A DNA stretch of 64,000 bases from Planctomycetota bacterium (GTDB lineage Bacteria; Planctomycetota; Planctomycetia; Planctomycetales; Planctomycetaceae), in the NCBI GenBank assembly GCA_022600195.1, contig JAHZKX010000071.1:1-64000 (forward strand), written 5' to 3'. Numbering within the stretch: the stretch's first letter is position 1; every line of letters starts with the position of its first letter. Positions 19,081 through 30,000 of the stretch are shown piece by piece. The notes under the pieces are model-generated. The model ran no database searches and was not told where the DNA came from. It saw nothing but the letters and a program-made list of their open reading frames with translations. The translations under genes and the position numbers were made by a program.

Positions 19081-20391
19081 ATGGACCGCCGAAAATTTTT
19101 ACAGGGTTCTGCTTTGGGGCTCGCCAGCGTCTCGCTCGAACAGGTCGCCAAGGCCTCCGCCAGTGAACGCGTGCGTGTGGGCATGATCGGCGCATCGGGT
19201 CGGGCTTCTGCTCTCAATCAATATTTCGCCGCAAATTCGAATTCAGAAATTGTGGCCATCGCCGAAATTGATACCGCTCGTCAGGGAAAAACCCTCGAAA
19301 CCGTCACCAAAATTCAGGGCAAGCAACCTCAGGTATTTCAGGACTTTCGAAAACTGCTCGACAACAACAGTCTGGATGCCATCGTGGTGGGCACCCCCGA
19401 TCATTGGCACGCCATCCCCACCATCCTCGCCTGTCAGGCCGGGAAAGATGTTTATGTCGAAAAACCGGACGGCCATAATATCATCGAAGGCCAGCGGATG
19501 GTCGCCGCGATGAATAAACATAAACGCATCGTGCAGATGGGCTCACAACATCGTTCCACCGATCGATTGAAATCGGCCCTTGACTACATTCGCACGGGCG
19601 CCCTCGGTCGTTGCCTCGTGGCCAAGGCCTGGGAAAGCACCCGTCAGGGAAATATCGGATATCCCCCCGACAGCACGCCCCCCGAAACTGTAGACTACGA
19701 CATGTGGCTCGGCCCTGCCAAAAAACGCCCCTTCAACAAAAATCGCTTTCATGGACGCTGGCGCTGGTTCCATGATTATGGCACCGGAGACCTGGGTAAC
19801 GATGGTGTGCATCGGCTCGACATGGCATTCGCCGCGTTGAATGCCGCCTGTGAAGCCCAAAAGGACGATGCCATCTCGCTCCCCACAAAAATCTCAGCAA
19901 TGGGCGGAAAATGGTATTTCGACGACATGCAGGAATGGCCTGATACTCTACAGGTCAATTACGAATACACAAGCAAAACGCCAAAAATCCTGACCTACGA
20001 AATGCGGGTCTGGGCTCCCTATCAGTTTCATGGCGAATCCGAAGGCGCTGTCATCTACGGCGACAAAGGGTACATGGTCATCGGCAACAGCCGTTGGCGT
20101 GTATACGCAAATGGGGGTCGGCTCACGAAGGAAGTCAAAGGCAACAGCGACGCCGCCCCACACGTACAAAACTTTTTAGACTGTATCAAGACTCGCAAGA
20201 AACCAGCCTGCGATCTGGAAACAGTGGGACACCCCGCGTCCGTCCTCTGTCACGCCGGCAATATCGCCGCCCGCGTCGGTCGCACTCTAACCCTCGATCC
20301 ACAAACAGAACTCTTCCTCAACGACAACGAAGCCAACCAACTGAGAGGCCGAGAAGAATGGCGCAAACCCTGGATCTTGCCCGAAGTCTGA
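19081..20391 (+). CDS. Tat-exported Gfo/Idh/MocA family oxidoreductase
   Basis: A 436-residue NAD(P)-dependent oxidoreductase. The N-terminus is a twin-arginine signal (MDRRKFLQGSALGLASVSLE). A Rossmann fold follows with VRVGMIGASGRA near residue 32, the conserved GTPDHWHAIPTILACQAGKD, and the family EKP signature (VEKPDGHN) near residue 125. The C-terminal half matches the planctomycete secreted branch (WRWFHDYGTGDLGNDGVHRLD). Such enzymes oxidise or reduce sugar-derived substrates, but this one is exported and its substrate cannot be read from sequence. An AAAGGGA site precedes the ATG. It stands alone with its own promoter. Confidence 0.92.
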   Translation: MDRRKFLQGSALGLASVSLEQVAKASASERVRVGMIGASGRASALNQYFAANSNSEIVAIAEIDTARQGKTLETVTKIQGKQPQVFQDFRKLLDNNSLDAIVVGTPDHWHAIPTILACQAGKDVYVEKPDGHNIIEGQRMVAAMNKHKRIVQMGSQHRSTDRLKSALDYIRTGALGRCLVAKAWESTRQGNIGYPPDSTPPETVDYDMWLGPAKKRPFNKNRFHGRWRWFHDYGTGDLGNDGVHRLDMAFAALNAACEAQKDDAISLPTKISAMGGKWYFDDMQEWPDTLQVNYEYTSKTPKILTYEMRVWAPYQFHGESEGAVIYGDKGYMVIGNSRWRVYANGGRLTKEVKGNSDAAPHVQNFLDCIKTRKKPACDLETVGHPASVLCHAGNIAARVGRTLTLDPQTELFLNDNEANQLRGREEWRKPWILPEV

Positions 20392-20503
20392 TTTTGATCA
20401 CATCAACCCATTAAACACTTACAATGGTCAGTGCACTAGATTCAACCGAGTTTTTCAAAACCATACAGACTACAATAACTATCCAAAGCAGCTATTCTCT
20501 CTT

Positions 20504-21046
20504 ATGACTTCATCACTAGCTCAAATTACAGAACTTGTCGAGCCTCCTACCAAAGCAATAGGATTGGATCGTTCATGGGAAGCAGTCGAGAAAGATCTTG
20601 GTTGTGTACTCCCCACAGATTACAAGAGTTTTATCGATCAATACGGTTCTGGGCTCGTTTGTGGCTTGATTGCCGTTTGGAATTTTAGAGATGAATCTTT
20701 CTTTCCTTCACCTTTGCAAGAGGTGCTTTGTGGAACTGGAAGCGTTATAGAATCATATAAGAAGGAAAATTTCTTGGCTCCGGAGGCGTGGACCACGTTT
20801 CCAGAGCCGGGAGGTCTTTTACCCTTCTGCACTGTCATCGATGTACATTATCTGAATTGGAGAACTAAAGGTGTAGCAGAAGAATGGGATTGCGTGTTTT
20901 GGTTTGCAGATGGAATTGAGTTTATCCACTTGAAAGGTGATTCGTTTTCTGATTTCCTTCTGAAGGTGTTGAGGAAGCAGTACAACAAAAATGAAATTCC
21001 AATTTTCGACGAACCTTATCAGTTCACCGACTTCTCAAAATGGTAA
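20504..21046 (+). CDS. SMI1/KNR4 (SUKH) family protein
   Basis: A 180-residue cytoplasmic protein without signal peptide. The segment SWEAVEKDLGCVLPTDYKSFIDQYGSG (positions about 25-51) is the typical SUKH-1 opening, and the later WDCVFWFADGIEFIHL and SFSDFLLKVL segments fit the rest of the domain. SUKH proteins often act as immunity proteins against secreted nuclease-type toxins, but no toxin gene is adjacent, so this may be an orphan. The base composition looks lower in G+C than its neighbours, which hints at separate origin. Confidence 0.8.
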   Translation: MTSSLAQITELVEPPTKAIGLDRSWEAVEKDLGCVLPTDYKSFIDQYGSGLVCGLIAVWNFRDESFFPSPLQEVLCGTGSVIESYKKENFLAPEAWTTFPEPGGLLPFCTVIDVHYLNWRTKGVAEEWDCVFWFADGIEFIHLKGDSFSDFLLKVLRKQYNKNEIPIFDEPYQFTDFSKW

Positions 21047-21284
21047 GTCTAATCAATTCTGCGTGTTCGGTGAGATTTCGTTTATATTTGGTTATTACAA
21101 CTATTGTAACCACGCCAGCGTTGGCCCCGTAAATGATTCATGACGTTCACAGTCCCTTCACCTGTGACCGAAAATTGCTCCTCTTGACAGAATACATATA
21201 TTTAAACTCCTTTAAAACTCTTCATCAGTTCGGATTTAGACGACCAAGCTGTATCCACGCTTCATACCCTAATGATCAAATATT

Positions 21285-21309
21285 TTTCGTGCCTTTCGTG
21301 TATTTCGTG
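21285..21309. repeat. TTTCGTG triplicated motif (intergenic repeat type)
   Basis: TTTCGTG occurs at 21285, 21294 and 21303 with an exact 9-base period. In reverse it reads CACGAAA three times. Motifs of this kind are widespread intergenic repeats that often give spurious HEIHERHEK-like translations, so no gene is called. Confidence 0.6.
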
Positions 21310-21334
21310 GTAGTAATAATTCCAATCCAAAAAG

Positions 21335-22702
21335 TCACGGCTGATGGATGCGCAACGGGTTCGTTTCCAGAATAATGTCATTGATACCGGTTTGATTGAA
21401 ACCTTTGAATCCGTCTTCGCGTTGCAATATCTCCAGATGCGAACCAATGGCCCCTTTCGAACGAAACTTGTTTGCTTCCTCGGTCGTGATCAATCCATCA
21501 TCCAACAGTGATTGAATCCGACTTTCCTTTACAGGCCAAATCTCCCCCGCGGTAAAGGCCTGCTTAAGATGTGGTAAATCCGTAAACGGGTTCATCGTCT
21601 TCACTCCGTTTTCTTCGGCCAACTGATCCCGAGCCGCAGTAAAGTCAAATAGACATTCCAGGTGATGCATGCCCGCCTGCAAAAACGCTTCGCCATGCAG
21701 ACGACACCAGAGACCCACGGTTCCCAGTTCAGAAAGTTCGGACAAAGGCTCATGCGCAAAGTCCTGGGAGACTTCCTCGGGTGAAAGATCCACATCGGCA
21801 AAAATCACAACACCCGTTGAGTGATGCTCCAACACCTGAGCACCCCAGCCCGCTTCTTTACCGGCATAGAAACGTTCGCGCAGATCAAAACCCAGTAACT
21901 CGAATACCGAGATCAATCGCCAGAAATGCTGACGGCTGGAACGATACGTATGGTGGTCATGATTCGACCAGCCCAGACCCATTGAATCCTGACGGGCTTT
22001 TTGAATGCGGGCAACAGAATTCCGCTGTTGCCAATAGGCACGCTCTGCAGCAAAAAACAGATCGCATGTACGATCCACGCCCAAATCCGCTATCGCAGCT
22101 TGAATCAGAGTTTCGGCATTTGCAAATCCCGCTGCTTCATCGGAAAAATTACGCGGACGTAAACGAAAGGCTTCAGTATGATATAACAGTTTTTGCAAAT
22201 CAGGCTTTGGCAATTCCGTAGTGGCATCAAGGCGAGCACCATGTCGTTCGATAACATGCAAGGCGACATCATTTTCCTGAAACACCAATCGCTGTCGAAC
22301 AGCAGAACCGATGGCCCCTTCTATCGGCGTTGATAACGCACATTGATGAACGGCTAAAAATTCAACTACCGAATCTACAATCACAAAAAGGCGTTCTGTT
22401 TTTTCTGAAGTCAATAGAATCGCAGGAAACTGGGCAGAAGGATGCTGAAACAATGAGTGTTTCGTATCGGCGGACTTCTCGTAGCCTAAACTGAGTAATA
22501 TCTCTTCCAACTCAGCCGACCCGTGCAATTCCAGATGATCAATCCAGTCAATCAACCGGGTTCCCGTCTGCGAATGCAAATCTTCTGAAAACTTCCTGAG
22601 AATTGACGATTGTAAATAATAATCGCCAATACGCTCATTCAGGAAATCCGCAGTTTCCGGATATCGTTTCCAATCAAATGTCGCAAGCTGTTCACTGGTC
22701 AT
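21335..22702 (-). CDS. VOC-like protein, candidate 2-oxoadipate dioxygenase/decarboxylase relative
   Basis: A 455-residue cytoplasmic protein with a good ribosome-binding site (AAGGAGAT about 10 bases before ATG). Two motifs recall the HglS/YdcJ (DUF1338) family of iron-dependent 2-oxoadipate enzymes: VIERHGARL (about residues 151-159) and SNHDHHTYRSSRQHF (about 243-257), each holding a histidine that could bind metal. A glutamate in AGMHHLECLFDF (about 345-356) could be the third ligand. Overall similarity is weak and judged from memory. The gene is divergent from a lysine/saccharopine dehydrogenase and an alpha-aminoadipic semialdehyde dehydrogenase, exactly the pathway that makes 2-oxoadipate. 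Function is therefore inference from context plus motifs; it might instead be an uncharacterised family. Confidence 0.55.
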   Translation of the reverse strand: MTSEQLATFDWKRYPETADFLNERIGDYYLQSSILRKFSEDLHSQTGTRLIDWIDHLELHGSAELEEILLSLGYEKSADTKHSLFQHPSAQFPAILLTSEKTERLFVIVDSVVEFLAVHQCALSTPIEGAIGSAVRQRLVFQENDVALHVIERHGARLDATTELPKPDLQKLLYHTEAFRLRPRNFSDEAAGFANAETLIQAAIADLGVDRTCDLFFAAERAYWQQRNSVARIQKARQDSMGLGWSNHDHHTYRSSRQHFWRLISVFELLGFDLRERFYAGKEAGWGAQVLEHHSTGVVIFADVDLSPEEVSQDFAHEPLSELSELGTVGLWCRLHGEAFLQAGMHHLECLFDFTAARDQLAEENGVKTMNPFTDLPHLKQAFTAGEIWPVKESRIQSLLDDGLITTEEANKFRSKGAIGSHLEILQREDGFKGFNQTGINDIILETNPLRIHQP

Positions 22703-22824
22703 GCCTTATCTCCTTGTTTCTTAATTCTTTCCATATACAGCTAAGAGTCAAGCAGTATTCCAATTTGTACTACGAATTTTTCTCCGAAAACAAGAACTCA
22801 ATCAGAAAAGACAATTCCTGCGTA

Positions 22825-22830
22825 TATAAT
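22825..22830 (+). promoter_or_regulatory. Candidate -10 box of lysine-degradation operon
   Basis: A perfect TATAAT lies 62 bases before the dehydrogenase ATG in the divergent region 22703-22892. The matching -35 is weak, so an activator may be needed or the hit may be chance in A+T-rich DNA. Confidence 0.3.
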
Positions 22831-22892
22831 AAAAGCAGAGGTCTTTCTATTCTTAATTCTCACATCTTGAAATCCACTTCTGAGGACCTGAC

Positions 22893-24017
22893 ATGTCTCA
22901 AACCATATTATTAATTGGCGCGGGAAAAATCGGACGAATGATTGCCTCGATGCTTCAAGGTACCGGCGATTATCATCTGCGAATTGCAGACCGTGTTCCC
23001 GCTGCATTAGAAAGAATACAAAAACGGATTCCGTCCGCGGAAATCCACACTCTCAATGCAGACTCGCATCCGGAATTACTTCACCTCATGCAAGGCTGTA
23101 CCGCCGTAATCTCGGCTCTGAGTTTTAGAGAAAATCCAGGAGTTGCCCGGGCCGCGCAGGAAGCAGGCATCAATTATTTCGACCTCACCGAAGATCGGCA
23201 AACGACAGCCGCCGTCAAAGAAATTGCCGACGATGCCGTTCCCGGACAGGTTTTTGTTCCCCAATGTGGACTGGCCCCCGGTTTCGTCACCATCATCACA
23301 AAACACGTCATGGAATGGTTCGACGAGATTGATACTGTCCGCATGCGCGTGGGAGCCCTGCCACAACATCCAACCAATGCACTCTCTTACAACCTGACCT
23401 GGTCGACTGACGGGTTGATTAATGAGTATTGCAATCCATGCGAAGAAATCCATGCACATAAAATAAAAAACCAGCACCCCCTCGAAGGGCTCGAACAGTT
23501 CACGCTGGATGGAAATGTCTACGAAGCCTTCAATACATCGGGCGGACTCGGAACATTGTGCGAAACCATGGATGGCCACGTGCGCGAACTGAATTACAAA
23601 ACCATTCGTTACCCCGGCCATCACATGTTAATGAAATTTCTCTTGCAGGATCTCAGACTCGCAGATCGGCGTGAACTCCTGAAAGATGTAATGGAAAATG
23701 CCATTCCTGTCACATTCCAGGATGTCGTAATTGTGTTTTGTACCGTCAGAGGAAATCGAAACGGACAGTTTGTTGAAAAGAGTGACCTGAGAAAACTGTA
23801 TGCCCAGGAAATTAACGGTGAACAGTGGAGTGCCATTCAATTAACGACGGGAGCGGGCATCTGTGCCGTTGTTGATCTGGTTCAACAAAATCTGTTAAGC
23901 GGTACAGGATTGATCCGACAGGAAGAGGTCCCGTTTGACATGTTTATCAACAACCGATTTGGAAGTTATTTCGAAACAGAGAAATTACTTTCCGAACCTT
24001 CGACATTCATCAAGTGA
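22893..24017 (+). CDS. Saccharopine dehydrogenase family protein (probable lysine 6-dehydrogenase)
   Basis: A 374-residue NAD-dependent enzyme of the saccharopine dehydrogenase family. The N-terminal Rossmann motif is ILLIGAGKIGRMIASML, and the C-terminal half has QCGLAPGFVTIITKHVM, typical of the family. The length fits lysine 6-dehydrogenase or the reductase domain of saccharopine dehydrogenase. No separate lysine-ketoglutarate reductase is present nearby, which slightly favours the single-enzyme lysine 6-dehydrogenase, giving alpha-aminoadipic semialdehyde in one step. The next gene, nine bases downstream, encodes the enzyme for that semialdehyde, so the two are very likely one operon. Confidence 0.82.
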   Translation: MSQTILLIGAGKIGRMIASMLQGTGDYHLRIADRVPAALERIQKRIPSAEIHTLNADSHPELLHLMQGCTAVISALSFRENPGVARAAQEAGINYFDLTEDRQTTAAVKEIADDAVPGQVFVPQCGLAPGFVTIITKHVMEWFDEIDTVRMRVGALPQHPTNALSYNLTWSTDGLINEYCNPCEEIHAHKIKNQHPLEGLEQFTLDGNVYEAFNTSGGLGTLCETMDGHVRELNYKTIRYPGHHMLMKFLLQDLRLADRRELLKDVMENAIPVTFQDVVIVFCTVRGNRNGQFVEKSDLRKLYAQEINGEQWSAIQLTTGAGICAVVDLVQQNLLSGTGLIRQEEVPFDMFINNRFGSYFETEKLLSEPSTFIK

Positions 24018-24026
24018 GCGCTAACC

Positions 24027-25565
24027 ATGACGCATCCCATACATGAAGTATTACAACGCATCGGCGTGTCCGGTCAGCCCGCGGCTGTCGCCATTGGAAC
24101 AAACTGGCAGAACGGCGCCGGTGACCTCTTGACGGGAACCTCTCCCATCGATGGAGTATCGCTGGTCACACTGCAGGAAGCCACACTCGGCGATGTCGGC
24201 TTAGCCGTCGATACAGCAAAAAATGCATTTCTGAAATGGCGACAAGTTCCCGCACCCAGACGTGGTGAATTCGTACGCTTACTCGGCGACGCACTACGCA
24301 AACACAAAACAGATCTGGCGACGATCGTCAGTTGGGAAGCAGGCAAAATCACACAGGAAGCATTAGGCGAAGTTCAGGAGATGATCGACATCTGCGATTT
24401 CGCCGTCGGTTTAAGTCGGCAACTATACGGCTCTACCATCGCCAGCGAAAGACCGGGGCACCGGCTCATGGAACAATGGCACCCTCTCGGTCCGGTCGGA
24501 ATTATCAGCGCGTTTAATTTCCCCGTCGCTGTCTGGGCCTGGAACTCGATGCTCGCCTTTGTATGTGGAGATTCCGTCATCTGGAAACCTTCTGAAAAAA
24601 CGCCGCTCTGCGCGATCGCCTGTCAGCAAATCGTCAACCATGTCGCACAGAATTTCCCCGAAGCCCCCGATGGAATTTCAAACTTGCTCATCGGTCGCGC
24701 AGCAATCGGAAAAGCACTGTCTGAACACCATGAAATCCCGTTGATTTCAGCAACTGGTTCAGTGCCCATGGGTCGCGCCGTCGCCACGACGGTCGCCAGT
24801 CGACTTGGACGATCCCTGTTAGAACTCGGCGGCAACAACGCCATGATTGTCACGGAATCGGCAGATCTGGAAATGACCGTTCGCTCTGCCCTCTTCTCAG
24901 CAGTCGGCACATGCGGACAACGTTGTACGACTCTGCGTCGTCTCATCGTACACGAAAATATCGCAGACCAGTTACTGGCGTCGCTTAAAAATGCCTACCA
25001 GCGTTTGCCCATAGGTAATCCACTTACAGAGGGAACACTGGTCGGCCCTCTAGTCGATCAGGCGGCCCTCGATGCCATGCAACAGGCGCTGAAAACTGCA
25101 AAAAAACAGGGAGGCATTGTTCATTTTGGACATCAACTCGTCGAAGAAGATACCGTAAAAGGCTACTACGTGCATCCCGCGATCGTTGAAATGGAGAGTC
25201 AAACTGACATCGTACAACAGGAAACTTTCGCCCCTATTCTATACGTCATGCGCTACCAGACTCTAGAAGAAGCCATCGAAATGCATAACCAGGTTCCACA
25301 AGGACTCTCTTCCGCCATCATGACCAATGATGTCCGTGAAGCAGAACTCTTCTGCTCGCCCGTTGGTTCAGATTGCGGCATCGCCAATGTGAATGTCGGT
25401 CCCAGTGGTGCAGAAATCGGCGGCGCGTTCGGCGGCGAAAAAGAAACCGGCGGCGGACGCGAATCAGGCTCCGATTCCTGGAAAGCCTACATGCGCCGCA
25501 CCACAAACACCATTAACTACTCCACCGAACTCCCCCTCGCCCAGGGTATCAAGTTCGATCTATAA
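24027..25565 (+). CDS. Alpha-aminoadipic semialdehyde dehydrogenase (ALDH7 type)
   Basis: A 512-residue aldehyde dehydrogenase. Landmarks are the ALDH7-like GPVGIISAFNFPVAVWAWN, the nucleotide-binding SATGSVPMGRAVA, the general-base segment LLELGGNNAMIV and the catalytic cysteine in GTCGQRCTTLRRL (about Cys300). The C-terminus (GGAFGGEKETGGGRESGSD and WKAYMRRTTNTINYS) is the pattern of antiquitin-like enzymes that oxidise alpha-aminoadipic semialdehyde to 2-aminoadipate. It follows the dehydrogenase gene after nine bases and converges on the DUF1501 gene at 25586. Confidence 0.9.
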   Translation: MTHPIHEVLQRIGVSGQPAAVAIGTNWQNGAGDLLTGTSPIDGVSLVTLQEATLGDVGLAVDTAKNAFLKWRQVPAPRRGEFVRLLGDALRKHKTDLATIVSWEAGKITQEALGEVQEMIDICDFAVGLSRQLYGSTIASERPGHRLMEQWHPLGPVGIISAFNFPVAVWAWNSMLAFVCGDSVIWKPSEKTPLCAIACQQIVNHVAQNFPEAPDGISNLLIGRAAIGKALSEHHEIPLISATGSVPMGRAVATTVASRLGRSLLELGGNNAMIVTESADLEMTVRSALFSAVGTCGQRCTTLRRLIVHENIADQLLASLKNAYQRLPIGNPLTEGTLVGPLVDQAALDAMQQALKTAKKQGGIVHFGHQLVEEDTVKGYYVHPAIVEMESQTDIVQQETFAPILYVMRYQTLEEAIEMHNQVPQGLSSAIMTNDVREAELFCSPVGSDCGIANVNVGPSGAEIGGAFGGEKETGGGRESGSDSWKAYMRRTTNTINYSTELPLAQGIKFDL

Positions 25566-25585
25566 ACCGAATTCAACTCAACACG

Positions 25586-27046
25586 CTAAAACACCTCACG
25601 AATCACTTCACCACCTAATACCGTGGCGATTTCTTTCCGGTTATTGTGCAGGTAATACAACTTATGCTGATCGATACCCAACGCGTGCAATAAAGTCGCA
25701 TGCAGATCCGCAGGAGAAATCGGACGTTCGACCGGCGTGTATCCCAGGTCATCAGTTCTGCCGATAATCTGCCCCCCCTTCACTCCACCGCCGGCCATCC
25801 ACATGCAATACGTTGTCGGTAAATGATCACGACCCCGCCGATCGCCTTTCGCAGATCCCTCGGTCGTCGGCGTGCGTCCAAACTCGCCACCCCAGATCAC
25901 CAGTGTTTCATCCAGTAATCCACGTTGTTTCAAATCCTTGAGCAAACCGGCTACCGGTACATCAGTGGCCTGCGCTCGTTTTGTATGATTCGCCTTGATC
26001 GCTCCGTGTGCATCCCAGCCACCATTCCGCAATTGCACAACGCGCACTCCCCGTTCGACTAATCGCCGCGCGATCAAACAGTGCCTGCCAAATTCTGCGG
26101 TCGACTTGTCATCCAGACCATACAGTTTCGCCGTCTTTCCGGTTTCACTTTGCAGATCAAATACTTCCGGAGCCGAGGTCTGCATACGAAAACCCAGTTC
26201 ATAAGAAGCAATCCGCGCTTCCAATTCCGAATCCTGACCGAGTTGGGATAAATGTTCCTGATTCATCCAGTTGATAAAATCAAGTTGCTGGCGACGATTT
26301 TGATTCGAATAACCGGCGGGCATCTGTGTATAGGGAATCCCCCGCTTACCATCCACGAGCGTTCCTTGAACCCGCGATGGTAAAAAACCGGCGCCCCAGC
26401 CCGGCGTTTGTGGTGCAGGTCCCGTACTGTTCGAGAGCATCGAAATAAATCCCGGCAGATCACGACTTTCACTTCCCAGACCGTATGTCATCCAGGCCCC
26501 CAGACTGGGACGATCACCAATCGCAGAACCGGTCAACGCAATACATTCACCCGGTCCATGCACGGGTACACGATGATTCACAGATCGCAACACACAAATG
26601 TCATCAATCATCTGAGCCGTCTTGGGGAAGAGATTCGAAACCGGAATGCCACTCTCGCCATACTTCTTGAACGGGAACGGCGAGGCCATCAGCTTCGAAT
26701 TCAAACCTGCCCGCGGAATGTTAGGCACCCGGGCCGCAATACTGTCAGGCACCCCTTTTCCTTCGAGTTTCGTCAGCAACGGTTTCGGATCAAATGTATC
26801 AACCTGACTGGGTGCCCCCGACATAAACAGAAAAATCACATTCTTCGCCGTCGCAGGAAAATGATTCGTCCCGGCACCTTTATGACCGCTATCTTCCGCA
26901 CACAACAAACCTTCATCAGCCAGAAGCGACAGCAATCCCACCGCACCAAAGCCAAGCACACTTTGGTCCAGCATCTCCCGTCGACTCAAAACCTGCCGGG
27001 AATTTGCATGAGGTAACAGATTCATTTTTCTTTGATCCGGTAACAT
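25586..27046 (-). CDS. DUF1501 family protein
   Basis: A 486-residue secreted protein with a Tat-like signal ([20 protein letters not shown]). Motifs include [33 protein letters not shown] and [21 protein letters not shown], and the C-terminal [16 protein letters not shown]. It is the last gene of a long minus-strand run and starts 14 bases after the upstream DUF1549 gene, so translation may be coupled. An ATG at 27025 is an alternative start. Activity unknown. Confidence 0.92.
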   Translation of the reverse strand: MLPDQRKMNLLPHANSRQVLSRREMLDQSVLGFGAVGLLSLLADEGLLCAEDSGHKGAGTNHFPATAKNVIFLFMSGAPSQVDTFDPKPLLTKLEGKGVPDSIAARVPNIPRAGLNSKLMASPFPFKKYGESGIPVSNLFPKTAQMIDDICVLRSVNHRVPVHGPGECIALTGSAIGDRPSLGAWMTYGLGSESRDLPGFISMLSNSTGPAPQTPGWGAGFLPSRVQGTLVDGKRGIPYTQMPAGYSNQNRRQQLDFINWMNQEHLSQLGQDSELEARIASYELGFRMQTSAPEVFDLQSETGKTAKLYGLDDKSTAEFGRHCLIARRLVERGVRVVQLRNGGWDAHGAIKANHTKRAQATDVPVAGLLKDLKQRGLLDETLVIWGGEFGRTPTTEGSAKGDRRGRDHLPTTYCMWMAGGGVKGGQIIGRTDDLGYTPVERPISPADLHATLLHALGIDQHKLYYLHNNRKEIATVLGGEVIREVF

Positions 27047-27060
27047 CAGAACCTTCGAAA

Positions 27061-30000
27061 CTATGGGATATAAATAAACTCATTCAAATTCAGTAACGCA
27101 TGACATAACATCGACAGACGCCGATTCTGCTCAGTAACAGATCCATCTCTCTGATAAAAAGACAGAGACCGCGAAAGCTCATCCCTGTTTGGTGCGCGTC
27201 CCAGGACTCTCTGAAACGCCTGTTCCACCTGGAGACTTTGATCATCCCCCGCACTCTCCACAATCTTTTTCGCCAGCACCTGTGCCCGGCGATCCATGAA
27301 TTTACTGTTCAACATAAACAAGGGCTGCAGTGCGACCGTTGACACCTGCCTGCGCGAACAACTGGCGATACTGTCCGGCGCATCAAACATCGTCATCACA
27401 GAAGGCATTTCACTCCGACGCTGAAACAGATAAATCGTACGACGTAAGTTGTCCTCTTCTCGCTCCTGTGGCACACTCGGCCCGCCTGTATCACGTTTTA
27501 ATTCCCCTGTCGCACATAAAATGGAATCACGAATCGCTTCGGCTTCCAGTCTGCGACGAGGCCAACTCCACAGTAATCGATTCTCGGGATCGCGTTTCAA
27601 ATTCGCCGCATGAACCATGCGCGACTGACGGTAGGTGGCTGAAAGCACAATCTGCCTGTGGATGTGCTTCGTACTCCAGTTATGCTCCATCAGTTCAACC
27701 GCCAGCCAGTCCAGTAAATCAGGATGCGTCGGCTTTTCTCCCTGCACACCAAAATCACTGGGTGTCGAAACCAGACCACGTCCGAAATGATACTGCCACA
27801 AACGATTCACCCACACCCGCGATACCAGCGGATTTTTGCGATCCGTCAGCCACTGTGCCAACACGTTCCGAGACAGATTCTCAGATGCATTCGATGTTGC
27901 CCCCAATACCGCAGGCCAGCCTTTGCCCACTTCCAGACCCGGCTTGTGAACATCACCGCGAATTAATATCTGAGACTTCGTTCGCTTCAATCCTTCCGCA
28001 GAGTATGGCAGCGGATCGCGGTTCACCACCGGCAAACGCTCTATTTCTGCATGCCCCGTTAAGGGTGAATAAAAACCCCACGTGTGGGGCGTTTTCGTAT
28101 GCTGAAACCGTTTTCTACTGATCAGCTTCTTGGCCTCACGTTGATAAAAATCAAACGTCCCTTTCGGCATCCATTGTTTCATATCCGTCGGATTGGGCAG
28201 CGTCTTACTTTGTAACGATAAATTCCCCAGTTGACCGTTCACAAAAAAACCTTGCAGCCGATAGTAATCACGTTGTGTCAATGGGTCGAATTTATGATTG
28301 TGACATTGCGCGCATTCCAATGTCAGACCCAGAATCGCGCTACTGGTCACATTCACGATATCCACCAGCACATCGTTCCGCTGCATTGCTTTATCCATCT
28401 GGTTGCCGCTGATCCGGGCCGACGCTAAAAACCCGGTCGCGATCAAACTCTCATCTGAATATGGTTCCAGTTCATCACCCGCCAACTGCTCTGCCAGAAA
28501 ACGGTCGTAAGGCTTATCTTCATTGAAACTCTCAATCACATAATCACGATACCGCCAGGCATAAGGTCGCGGCAGATCATGCTGATATCCGTGGCTCTCT
28601 GCCCACCGCGTCAGATCCAACCAGTAACGCGCCCAGCGTTCACCATAATGTTTCGATCCCAACAAGCGATCCACCAGTTTCTCATAGGCACGTGGATTGG
28701 TGTCATTCACGAAGCTTTCAATCTCTTCTGCCGTTGGAGGCAAACCGATCAGATCCAGATACAAACGCCGCACCAAAGTCGACTTCTGTGCTTCTGGTGC
28801 AGGCTGAATCCCCTGCTTCTGATACGCCTGCTCGATAAATGCATCCACGGGCATCCGCACGCGCTTTGAATCTTTTCTGACCGGAACCTTCGGACGCGTG
28901 ATCGACTGAAAGGCCCAGTGATCCGACTCTGTCTTGGGTGTCGGCAGTAATTGATGATCCCACTTGGCTCCCTGATCGATCCAGGCACGTAACAACGCGA
29001 CTTCCTTTTTCGACAAGGGTGGCGCCGAGTCAACAGGAGGCATACGTTCTTCCGAATCGGTGGAAGAAACTAACTGCATCAGCTTACTTTCCTCACTCGC
29101 TCCCGGCACGATTAACTCTTCGCCAGTACTGAACCCGCGCAGCTCGTCATACACATCCAGGCGATAGCCGGATTCCGGATTCGCCCCCGCATGACACGAA
29201 AAACAACGCTGCTTCAGTAGGGGATAGATCTCTTTTTGAAAATGTACCGGCTTATGCCAGGCCATCTTTTTCTGTGGAATCATCCAGGGAATTTGAGAAG
29301 GCGATAAATCGAGAACGTCATTCCAGGTGCGACTCAATACCAGATCACTCACATAAATCCGATCTGCGCGCTCGGTTTTTAAACCGGTTGCAAATCCGAC
29401 CCAGCGCACAGCATTCACACTTTGCGGATTCACTGCCGTAGCCACCGGCTGCTTCAGATCGTTCGGCTGAGGATCAACCCATAAATCAAACCGCGTAAAA
29501 CCGGCACGCAGCGATTTTTCAGGCTTCGATAATCGACCGACAATCTGATAGTCCCGATCGCGTTCCAGCTCCACCGAACTCCAGGCCGTCTTATGGCTGC
29601 CGATCCGCACCATAAACACGACCTTCCCCTTCTGAGGGCCGCTTTCATTAATATGAATGCCGATATTGGGAATATGCGAAGCATGTACCGCCTGATCAGA
29701 GCCTTCGTATCGATCCAGCCAGAACACAAAAAACTCGCCTTGATCGCGCAACTTTTCATCAGCCGCGTAGCGGAACCGAAACCGGAGAAACAGTTCCTGC
29801 CCCTGATACGTTTCCTTTAACTCGCGCCGCAAAGGATTATTCCGTTTGGCGGTTCCCTGAATTAACGCTTCATGTTGAATGATCTGTTGTTTTCCGTTGG
29901 GTGTTGCCTTTTGCTTTGCATCGACAAACAACGCCGGCTGCTCTTTCGAAAGAACCCAGCCCCCCTTCCAGCCAAAACCCGGTTGAGCTTTTTTGCCCGG

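Noticed and set aside
18690..19217. A 175-codon minus-strand frame
   Set aside because: It overlaps the promoter and start of the oxidoreductase gene and has no recognisable domain.
20504..21046. A toxin-immunity pair
   Set aside because: No toxin-like gene is adjacent on either side.
21262..21447. A short gene encoding HEIHERHEK-like sequence
   Set aside because: It is a translated intergenic repeat and overlaps the real gene at 21335.
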